A DNA stretch of 12,232 nt from assembly GCA_947593275.1 (NCBI GenBank), contig CANQDN010000028.1, positions 1 through 12,232 of the forward strand, given 5' to 3'. Below, piece by piece: positions 6,973-12,232 of this stretch (position 1 is its first letter; the number at the start of each line of letters is the position of its first letter). The DNA comes from an uncultured Bacilli bacterium (GTDB taxonomy: Bacteria; Bacillota_I; Bacilli_A; RF39; UBA660). Under the pieces are notes generated by a model. It was not told the origin of the DNA, ran no database searches, and saw nothing but the letters and a program-made list of their open reading frames with translations. Position numbers and translations under genes: made by a program.

Positions 6973-9067
6973 ATTTGTCACCTACAATTTCAAAGTCAAT
7001 TAGGGCATTTTCTTTTGATGAATTAATTACTTTGATACTTACGGGATCACCGACACGATAGGTTTTTTTGGTGGATTTACCAATTAGAGATAAAAGTTCG
7101 GGAACATAGGTGTAATAATCTCCTTTTAAAGAGCTTATATGAACTAAACCTTCAATAAGATTTTCTAGTTCAACAAATAGACCAAAACTTGTAACACTAC
7201 TTATGATACCATAATATATTTCACCAATATGACTTTCCATGTATTCAGCCATTTTCATGTCAGTTACATCTCTTTCAGCATTAATACTTGCAACTTCTCG
7301 CTCACTGGAATGCTCTGCGGCCGTTATGAGATAGCTTTCAAGATAATTAATAGTGCTCATACTAAAATCTTTATCAATTAAATAGGTTTTTAATAAGCGA
7401 TGAACGATTAAATCTGGAAAACGTCTAATTGGAGAAGTAAAATGCGTATAACTTTTGCTGGCAATACCAAAGTGACCTATATTATTTTTAGAGTATTCGG
7501 CTTTTTTCATACTGCGAAGAAGAAGGGTACTTAAGATGAAATATTCAGGTTTATCTTCTAATTCTTTTAAGAGATTTTGCATAGTTTTAGGAGTTATTTC
7601 TTTTAAATTAGTATGAATGGTATAACCTAGAGCTTTGACTAAATTTAAGAAGTCTTCTATTTTTTCAGAGTTAGGTAAAGCATGGACACGATAGATAAAG
7701 GGAAGATCCATGTTATAGATGTGGGTTGCAACAGTTTCATTGGCGGCGATCATAAAGTCTTCAATTAAGTTTTCACCAACGCCTCTAGTTCGTTTTTTAA
7801 TATCTATTGCGTGACCATTTTCATCTTGGATTACTTTGGCTTCATCAATATCAAAGTTGATGTAACCTCGATTTATTTTCCCTTTACGTAAGATTTGAGA
7901 TAGTTCTTGCATTTTTTTTAAAGTATCACTAAAAGGTTCGTAACCTTCTGGGATAATATTTTTTTCTAAAATAGAATTAACGGCATCATAAGTCATCTTT
8001 TTGCGAGATTTTATATAGCTTGGAAATATAGAATAATTTAGTAATTTACCATTTTTATCGAAATCCATTACACAACTCATAGTTAAACGAATTTTGCCCT
8101 CATTTAAAGAACAAATACCATTGGATAATTTATGAGGTAACATAGGAATTACAGTATCGGCAAGATAAGCAGAAGTACCACGATTATAAGCTTCATCACC
8201 TAAGGCAGTATTTTCTTTAACGTAGTTGCTTACATCAGCGATATGTACTCCTAGAGTATAGGTATTATCTTTATATTCTAAGCTTATGGCATCATCGATA
8301 TCTTTAGTGTCAGCACCATCAATGGTGAAGATCATTTTTTCAGTTAAATCTTCACGACCCATTAATTCTTTAGGATCAACTTCATTTGGTATGGCATCAA
8401 CTTCTTTTAAAACTTCTTCGTTAAATTCATCATATATACCATATTTATAAGCAATACTTAAAATATCAATACCTGCATCATCTTTATGACCAAGAATTTT
8501 TAGACAGTCAGCAAGATAACTATTATTATTTAATTTTTTAGTTAAATGGGCAAGGATTTTATGGCCTTCAACACAGTTTTTGGTTGTTTCTTCAGTAAGA
8601 AAGATAGTTATGTTTAGTTTTTTATCATCGGGTTTAAGCATCATTTTATTATTTTCGATATAGACTTCACCAACAACATTTTCTAAATCTCTTTTTACAA
8701 TTTTTATAACTCGGCCTTCAGGTTTTAAGCCATTTTTTAAGATTTCTACTAAGACAAGATCGTTATGAATTGCACTGTTTAAGTTTTCTTCGGCAATATA
8801 AATGTCATCTTCTTTATCTAATAGAAGAAAGCCAAAACCTTTTTTATTGATGGCTATTTTACCTATTTTTAAGTTTGAACAATTTTTTAGAAGAATATAT
8901 TTATCTTTTTTGGTTTTATATATGATGTTTTCATTTACAAGTTCTTCGATGTTTTTGGTAAGTTCTTTTAGTTCATCAACTGTAGTTAAATTTAATAAGT
9001 CATTAACTTCTATTAAAGTTTTTGCTTCATAGATGTCTTTTAATGTTTCTATTATTTTATCTTTCAT
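6959..9067 (-). CDS. rnr: Ribonuclease R (RNB-family 3'-5' exoribonuclease)
   Basis: Processive 3'-5' exoribonuclease that degrades structured RNA and, with SmpB/tmRNA, nonstop mRNAs. From the chosen ATG it has 702 residues: an N-terminal winged-helix-like part (about 1-65), cold-shock domains (about 65-200, with KIGKIAINKKGFGFLLL), the RNB catalytic domain (about 235-560) and an S1 domain (about 615-695, GEIYYGIISSVTSFGLFVELENLIEGLVHIS). The catalytic acidic set IDGADTKDIDDA gives Asp250, 256, 258 and 259, matching the spacing in RNase II/R. A Lys-rich C-terminal tail is absent, so it is shorter than the B. subtilis enzyme. The frame is open to an ATG at 9106, but that would overlap tdk by 43 bp. 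The ATG at 9067 has AAGGTG four bases upstream and makes a 4-bp ATGA overlap with tdk. Confidence 0.95.
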   Translation of the reverse strand: MKDKIIETLKDIYEAKTLIEVNDLLNLTTVDELKELTKNIEELVNENIIYKTKKDKYILLKNCSNLKIGKIAINKKGFGFLLLDKEDDIYIAEENLNSAIHNDLVLVEILKNGLKPEGRVIKIVKRDLENVVGEVYIENNKMMLKPDDKKLNITIFLTEETTKNCVEGHKILAHLTKKLNNNSYLADCLKILGHKDDAGIDILSIAYKYGIYDEFNEEVLKEVDAIPNEVDPKELMGREDLTEKMIFTIDGADTKDIDDAISLEYKDNTYTLGVHIADVSNYVKENTALGDEAYNRGTSAYLADTVIPMLPHKLSNGICSLNEGKIRLTMSCVMDFDKNGKLLNYSIFPSYIKSRKKMTYDAVNSILEKNIIPEGYEPFSDTLKKMQELSQILRKGKINRGYINFDIDEAKVIQDENGHAIDIKKRTRGVGENLIEDFMIAANETVATHIYNMDLPFIYRVHALPNSEKIEDFLNLVKALGYTIHTNLKEITPKTMQNLLKELEDKPEYFILSTLLLRSMKKAEYSKNNIGHFGIASKSYTHFTSPIRRFPDLIVHRLLKTYLIDKDFSMSTINYLESYLITAAEHSSEREVASINAERDVTDMKMAEYMESHIGEIYYGIISSVTSFGLFVELENLIEGLVHISSLKGDYYTYVPELLSLIGKSTKKTYRVGDPVSIKVINSSKENALIDFEIVGDKYARN

Positions 9068-9636
9068 TTTGCACCTTCTTTCAGTTTTAAATAACAAGAT
9101 CCACACATGCTTTCATAGGTAACATTGTTTTCATTATCGATAGCAATTTGATCGCCTTTAAAGGTTGGTTTATCATTTATAAAGCGGACATTGGTAGTGG
9201 CTTTTTTACCACATTTACAGATGGTTTTAATTTCGTCTAGGCTGTCTGCGATGGCGAGAAGTCGGGCAGAACCGGGGAAGGGTTCCATTTTAAAGTCACA
9301 ACGAAGGCCATAGCATAAAACGGGGATATCTTTTAATTTACTTATTTTATATAGTTCATCAACTTGATTGGGTGATAAAAATTGGGCTTCATCAACTAAT
9401 ATTACATCTATTCCTTCTTTTAAGTAGGGTTCTACTAAAACTTCGGGAGGAAGGAGAATGTCAACTTTTCTAGAAAGACCTGTACGATTTATGATGTTTG
9501 TGGCACCTTTGGTGTCTAGACTGGATTTAATTAATAAAACTTTTTTATCTTTTTCTTCATAATTGTGAGCAGTTTGGATGATGGTTGTTGTTTTACCACA
9601 GTTCATTGCTCCATATTTAAAATATAATTTAGCCAT
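9064..9636 (-). CDS. tdk: Thymidine kinase (type II)
   Basis: Phosphorylates thymidine to dTMP with ATP in the salvage pathway. The 190 residues are full length. The P-loop is GAMNCGKT (9-16), the Walker B/DEAQ motif is VILVDEAQF with catalytic Glu83, and the structural zinc site is formed by Cys140, Cys142, Cys178 and Cys181 (CKCG and CGSC). LRCDFKMEPFPGS is the conserved block linking to the substrate lasso. AAGGAG lies seven bases before the ATG and overlaps the last codons of the prepilin-like gene, whose stop is two bases upstream, so translation is probably coupled. It overlaps rnr by 4 bp downstream. Confidence 0.96.
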   Translation of the reverse strand: MAKLYFKYGAMNCGKTTTIIQTAHNYEEKDKKVLLIKSSLDTKGATNIINRTGLSRKVDILLPPEVLVEPYLKEGIDVILVDEAQFLSPNQVDELYKISKLKDIPVLCYGLRCDFKMEPFPGSARLLAIADSLDEIKTICKCGKKATTNVRFINDKPTFKGDQIAIDNENNVTYESMCGSCYLKLKEGAK

Positions 9637-9638
9637 GG

Positions 9639-9980
9639 TTATTCTCCTTTTATTTTACATACTTTTTCATTGTTTTCTTTATAGATTTCAATAATTTTTT
9701 CTTCGTTTACTTCTTCATTATCTAAGAGGCCTTCTTTTATAAGAGTGTCGGTGGTTATTTCACAGTGAGAAGCAAGACATGTTTCTTTTAGATCGGCATT
9801 TTCTTTTAGTTCGATATAAACACATGCGGCGGTTTCGATAATGTTATTTTTATTATTTTCGGATAGAGTTTTTTTATTATCAAATATTTTTACAATGTTG
9901 ATACTTGCTATGGTGGCAATAAGACCCATGATAGCAATACTTGATAATAGTTCAATTAATGTAAAACCTTTTTTATTCAT
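9639..9980 (-). CDS. Type IV prepilin/pseudopilin-like protein
   Basis: A 113-residue protein with the class III signal MNKKGFTLIELL. Prepilin peptidase would cut between Gly5 and Phe6, and Glu10 is the conserved +5 glutamate. The hydrophobic helix spans about 6-30. The rest is a small, acidic, Cys-containing head (Cys53, 68, 73, 108). No pilus assembly ATPase, platform protein or peptidase is in the window, so it is an orphan prepilin gene here. It may be exported by a ComG-like or type II-like machine encoded elsewhere. An in-frame GTG at 9989 would add three residues; the ATG at 9980 fits the canonical short leader and GTGAT four bases upstream. It is first in an operon with tdk, rnr and smpB. 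Confidence 0.88.
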   Translation of the reverse strand: MNKKGFTLIELLSSIAIMGLIATIASINIVKIFDNKKTLSENNKNNIIETAACVYIELKENADLKETCLASHCEITTDTLIKEGLLDNEEVNEEKIIEIYKENNEKVCKIKGE

Positions 9981-9995
9981 ATGTATCACATATTA

Positions 9996-10001
9996 ATTAT
10001 A
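9996..10001 (-). promoter_or_regulatory. -10 element for the prepilin-tdk-rnr-smpB operon
   Basis: TATAAT read on the minus strand at 10001-9996, with a weak TTTAAA (10024-10019) 17 bases upstream as a possible -35. The predicted start point is about 9 nt before the ATG, so the leader is again very short and has only GTGAT as an SD. Confidence 0.5.
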
Positions 10002-10030
10002 CTATATTTATGAGAATATTTAAAGATAAA

Positions 10031-10057
10031 ACAAAAAAGAGAGAAAAAGATTCTCTC
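10031..10057 (-). terminator. Rho-independent terminator of the surface-protein gene
   Basis: On the minus strand GAGAGAA (10057-10051) pairs with TTCTCTC (10045-10039) around five bases, followed by TTTTTTGTTTT. It lies about 55 bases after the stop codon, unlike the other minus-strand terminators here, which overlap the stop. Confidence 0.85.
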
Positions 10058-10075
10058 ACAATGAAGTTTTATATT

Positions 10076-10112
10076 CTTGCCAATGAATAAGTTAGAAAGC
10101 AGCATTGGCAAG
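10076..10112. repeat. Perfect 10-bp inverted repeat between stop codon and terminator
   Basis: CTTGCCAATG (10076-10085) and CATTGGCAAG (10103-10112) are exact inverse complements separated by 17 bases. The right arm ends one base before the TAA stop (10113-10115) of the surface-protein gene. There is no T-run directly after it, and a separate terminator follows, so it is not itself a terminator. In RNA it would form a strong stem in the 3' untranslated region; in DNA it could be a protein-binding or recombination site. Its function is unknown. Confidence 0.8.
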
Positions 10113-11561
10113 TTAGGATACTATGTAGGGATTTGTTGAAGTACCTTTTGGTTGGTCTAGATGCTCAATAGTAAAAGTTGTATCAGCTTTGAGGTTAATT
10201 ACTGGACGAATGGCAAAAGGATTCCTAATATCTCCCCAATTACTAAGTTTACCATCTTCATCAATACTAAATGCATAGCCTCTTTCATATGGGGTTATTG
10301 TCCAATATCTATTTTTTGTACATAACCAAAATAGTGTATTATTATCTGAACCATATTTTCCACCAGCAAATGCTACTTCATCCGCAGTTATAAGTCCTAT
10401 TGGATAGTCTAAACTTTTGGTTCCAGTTATATTTCCATATTCAATTGATTGAATCCCAGTTGCTTCTGTATATGTGAAATAATCTTCATCTTTATGGTTA
10501 TTTGTACTACATTTTAAGGTTGGTGTTTTATTGCTGTTCACTAATCTTAAATATGCTCCATAATATGTTGGGGTAGTGCCTGTTCCACCACTTTCAGTCA
10601 TACCTGTTTCTAACCACTCTGTAGATTTGTTTGTTGAACTTGATCTATCATTACAAAATCCGGCATTTATATCAATTTTTCTGTTTTCACTTGACCATTC
10701 ATCAACTAAATTGGCACTAAACCAATTTTCTAGTGTAGTTAATATATTACTTTTTTCTTTCTTTCCGTGAGCATTTCTACTTTCATATTGGTAACCTAAA
10801 TATATGTTATCATCAGTTGAAGAATTAAAAGATGAGGTACCAATTTGTGTATCTGCTGGGGTAGATGCTGGACTTCCATTTCCAGAGTAAATTAGTCTAA
10901 TTGTTCCATCACCATTTATTCGAATAATTCTCCAATAGATATCTGCTCCATCTGTACTCATATTGCCAAACTTTACCCAATTATTTTCTATAGATCCTCT
11001 AAAATAATAACTTGTTCCAAAATCATCTGCTACTTCATATACTCCATTTTCAGTTGTTGTTCCACAACCTTCAGAACATGCTGTTTTACTAAAGTCTGTA
11101 ACTTGTCCATTTGATTCTAAGCCTAACTTTTTTAATGTTTTACCACTTCCTGTAGTATCAAAATATAAGTAACATTTAGTTCCCTTTTTAGTTATATCAA
11201 TGCTTACTTTTGAATCATTGTATACCATATTATTCTTTATTTTGTTATTACTTCCAGGGGTAGTACAATAACTTTTGTTGTTGTTTAATATATAGCCAGT
11301 TTTAGGAATATCATCTTTAATATCATAACAATTATCTTCTGTACAAATTGCGTCATCTTTCTGTTGATATACTGCCATAACATTTAAATCGGCATTACCA
11401 CCTGTGTACTTAACTGTTCCACTAACTATTGGAACACTAACAGTAGTCCTGTATTTAGCTTTTGTAATATTTAGTACTAATACACTTCCAATAATTATTA
11501 TTAATGTTAAACTAATAACTATAATTTTAGTATAATTTTTATTTATTCTCTCATATTTCAA
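10113..11561 (-). CDS. Secreted/surface protein with SipW/TasA-like N-terminus and DUF6273-like C-terminus
   Basis: A 482-residue exported protein. A basic N-terminus and hydrophobic segment (about 12-31) lead into AKYRTTVSVPIVSGTVKYTGG, which recalls the region after the signal in TasA/camelysin-type proteins processed by SipW; this is by eye. Cysteine pairs suggest disulphides (CTEDNC 73-78, CSEGC 162-166, also C99, C130, C303, C351, C413). The C-terminal third (about 380-465: IGLITADEVAFAGG, YWTITP, FAIRPVINL) resembles DUF6273-type domains, related to the formylglycine-enzyme/C-type-lectin fold. It ends with GTSTNPYIVS, an ending common in such exported gut Firmicute proteins. The start is TTG (11561-11559); no in-frame ATG precedes the hydrophobic segment. 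GAGGGA lies nine bases upstream. It is divergent from a tandem-HTH regulator. Possible roles are adhesion or ligand binding; none is proven. Confidence 0.8.
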   Translation of the reverse strand: MKYERINKNYTKIIVISLTLIIIIGSVLVLNITKAKYRTTVSVPIVSGTVKYTGGNADLNVMAVYQQKDDAICTEDNCYDIKDDIPKTGYILNNNKSYCTTPGSNNKIKNNMVYNDSKVSIDITKKGTKCYLYFDTTGSGKTLKKLGLESNGQVTDFSKTACSEGCGTTTENGVYEVADDFGTSYYFRGSIENNWVKFGNMSTDGADIYWRIIRINGDGTIRLIYSGNGSPASTPADTQIGTSSFNSSTDDNIYLGYQYESRNAHGKKEKSNILTTLENWFSANLVDEWSSENRKIDINAGFCNDRSSSTNKSTEWLETGMTESGGTGTTPTYYGAYLRLVNSNKTPTLKCSTNNHKDEDYFTYTEATGIQSIEYGNITGTKSLDYPIGLITADEVAFAGGKYGSDNNTLFWLCTKNRYWTITPYERGYAFSIDEDGKLSNWGDIRNPFAIRPVINLKADTTFTIEHLDQPKGTSTNPYIVS

Positions 11562-11594
11562 TTATTATCTTCCCTCTTCCTATTATCAATCATA

Positions 11595-11608
11595 TTAGAA
11601 ATTTCTAA
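11595..11608. promoter_or_regulatory. Perfect 14-bp palindrome, candidate operator
   Basis: TTAGAAATTTCTAA is fully palindromic. It lies about 5-18 bases downstream of the predicted start point of the surface-protein transcript, a classic repressor position, in the intergenic region shared with the XRE-type regulator. The regulator is the obvious candidate ligand (inference). Confidence 0.55.
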
Positions 11609-11619
11609 CTTATACCAAA

Positions 11620-11648
11620 ATTATAGTTCAGCATATGTCAAAAGTCAA
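11620..11648 (-). promoter_or_regulatory. Near-consensus sigma-A promoter of the surface-protein gene
   Basis: Read on the minus strand: TTGACT (11648-11643), a 17-base spacer and TATAAT (11625-11620). This is the best promoter match in the window. The predicted transcript starts near 11613 and has a leader of about 50 nt containing the 14-bp palindrome and a purine-rich ribosome binding region. Confidence 0.8.
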
Positions 11649-11695
11649 GAAAAATTCTAATATTTCTCAACTTTAAAAACAATTGGCTTAATTTA

Positions 11696-11716
11696 TGAGA
11701 AAATCTATTTGGTGAT
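11696..11716 (+). promoter_or_regulatory. Possible extended -10 and SD of the tandem-HTH regulator gene
   Basis: TGA-GAAAAT (11696-11704) sits in the same place relative to GGTGAT (11711-11716) and the ATG as the TGA-TATAAT elements of trpS and vanY. The hexamer matches TATAAT at only four positions, so this is a weak call. The SD, four bases before ATG 11721, is convincing. Confidence 0.35.
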
Positions 11717-11720
11717 GCAA

Positions 11721-12173
11721 ATGTTTTATAAAGAAAGATTAAAAATTATTAGAGAAGAAAATGAAATTTTACAAACTCAATTAGCTAAAAAACTAAATAT
11801 AACTAAATCAGCTTATTGCCGATATGAAAATGAACTAGATATAATGCCATTAAAACATTTAATTGCTACTTGTGATTATTTAAATGTTTCCATTGATTAT
11901 ATATTTGGCTTTACAAATGATGGCTATAAATATGAAAATAAGGAAATTAATACTATAGAATCTGGCAAGAGACTAAAAGAACTAAGAAAAGAGTTAAAAT
12001 TTACTCAAGATAAATTAGCAGATAATTTAAATGTTGCTAGAACTATAATTTCAAAATATGAAAAAGGTGAGTATTTAATTGCTACTCACACTTTATATGA
12101 TATATGTAAGAAATATAAGATTTCTGCTGATTATTTATTAGGTAGAATTGATGAACCTAAATATCTTAAATAA
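11721..12173 (+). CDS. Transcriptional regulator with two tandem XRE-type HTH domains
   Basis: A 150-residue cytosolic DNA-binding protein. The first HTH spans about residues 6-64 (RLKIIREENEILQTQLAKKLNITKSAYCRYE, then SIDYIFG). The second spans about 84-141 (RLKELRKELKFTQDKLADNLNVARTIISKYEKGE, then SADYLLG). Both copies keep the Cro/C1 layout and the same '(S)xDYxxG' ending, so the protein is an internal duplication; a monomer could read two half-sites. The frame is open from a TTG at 11709 and has an ATG at 11715. These codons overlap the GGTGAT Shine-Dalgarno, so the ATG at 11721 is chosen. It is divergent from the surface-protein gene, whose promoter region holds a perfect palindrome, and probably controls that gene and itself (inference). 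An antitoxin role is possible, but no toxin is seen. Confidence 0.88.
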   Translation: MFYKERLKIIREENEILQTQLAKKLNITKSAYCRYENELDIMPLKHLIATCDYLNVSIDYIFGFTNDGYKYENKEINTIESGKRLKELRKELKFTQDKLADNLNVARTIISKYEKGEYLIATHTLYDICKKYKISADYLLGRIDEPKYLK

Positions 12174-12178
12174 GCTAG

Positions 12179-12195
12179 TGTCGATTTCTGTCGAA
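12179..12195 (+). promoter_or_regulatory. Tandem Spo0A-box-like heptamers
   Basis: TGTCGAT (12179-12185) and TGTCGAA (12189-12195) are head-to-tail with a 3-bp gap, i.e. a 10-bp period. The second is an exact 0A box (consensus TGTCGAA), the first has one mismatch. They end nine bases before a -35-like hexamer. Whether this organism has Spo0A is unknown. Confidence 0.35.
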
Positions 12196-12204
12196 CGAAA
12201 TTTC

Positions 12205-12232
12205 TTTACAAAATAACATATTATATTTATAA
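12205..12232 (+). promoter_or_regulatory. Promoter-like element running off the right edge
   Basis: TTTACA (12205-12210), a 17-base spacer and TATAA (12228-12232), with the sixth base of the -10 outside the window. It points right, towards a gene not seen here. GAAATTTC (12197-12204), the core of the palindrome at 11595-11608, abuts its -35. Confidence 0.45.

Noticed and set aside
10076..10116. Integron-type attC site or gene cassette end
   Set aside because: The inverted repeat has no matching pair of RYYYAAC/GTTRRRY core sites, and no integrase or further cassettes are present.
10576..10770. Small open frame antisense to the surface-protein gene
   Set aside because: It has no ribosome binding site or recognisable protein features and is explained by the coding constraints of the opposite strand. 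The same holds for open frames at 653-835, 832-1089, 2410-2622 and 8802-9032.
10113..11561. Diversity-generating retroelement
   Set aside because: There is no reverse transcriptase, accessory gene or template repeat in the window. The inverted repeat has a 17-base loop, unlike the short-loop hairpins of known elements. Only the weaker idea of a variable domain is kept.
11709..12173. Toxin-antitoxin module
   Set aside because: The XRE-type protein could be an antitoxin, but no small toxin gene is adjacent; the divergent gene encodes a large exported protein.
12189..12204. LexA/DinR box (CGAAC half-site)
   Set aside because: CGAAC is present but the second half GTTCG/GTTYG is missing.
1..12232. 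Mycoplasma genetic code (TGA as Trp)
   Set aside because: TGA ends the permease genes, the 562-residue gene and tdk at positions consistent with overlaps and terminators, and conserved Trp residues use TGG.

Overview
The window suggests a low-GC, AT-rich Gram-positive bacterium of the Bacilli/Mollicutes-like gut lineages (RF39- or Erysipelotrichia-like; this placement is inference). It has a VanY-type peptidoglycan carboxypeptidase, so it has a cell wall. TGA is used as a stop in several genes and Trp is TGG, so the code is the standard bacterial one and not the Mycoplasma code. Genes are packed tightly, with 4-bp ATGA overlaps inside operons and bidirectional terminators between convergent genes.

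Layout. Positions 1-1458 (+) hold the end of an operon with two FtsX/MacB-type ABC transporter permeases; the second lacks the usual last membrane segment. Positions 1488-2546 (-) hold a membrane-anchored VanY D,D-carboxypeptidase, divergent from trpS (2687-3730, +). Positions 3747-5908 (-) hold a two-gene operon: a 562-residue protein I do not recognise and a small two-TM protein with a HAAS/DUF1700-like N-terminus. Positions 6023-6532 (+) hold a DUF308/HdeD-like membrane protein. Positions 6541-9980 (-) hold a four-gene operon: type IV prepilin-like protein, thymidine kinase, RNase R and SmpB. Positions 10113-11561 (-) hold a 482-residue surface protein with a TTG start, a SipW/TasA-like N-terminus and a DUF6273-like C-terminus. 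Divergent from it at 11721-12173 (+) is a regulator made of two tandem XRE helix-turn-helix domains. The right edge carries what looks like a further promoter leading out of the window.

How the genes work together. RNase R and SmpB form the familiar trans-translation/ribosome-rescue pair; the prepilin and tdk genes are co-transcribed with them without an obvious functional link. The most system-like part is the right end. The surface-protein gene has a near-consensus promoter with a perfect 14-bp palindrome just downstream of its predicted start point and a divergent double-HTH regulator. A strong 10-bp inverted repeat lies directly after its stop codon, ahead of a separate terminator. The palindrome core GAAATTTC recurs beyond the regulator, next to the edge promoter.

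I see no RNA genes, insertion sequences, CRISPR arrays or recombinases. No stretch above 300 bases lacks a gene; the largest gap is the ~160-bp divergent control region at 11562-11720. Four start codons were moved from the longest reading frame (smpB, rnr, the prepilin and the XRE regulator) because the Shine-Dalgarno sequence points to an internal ATG.
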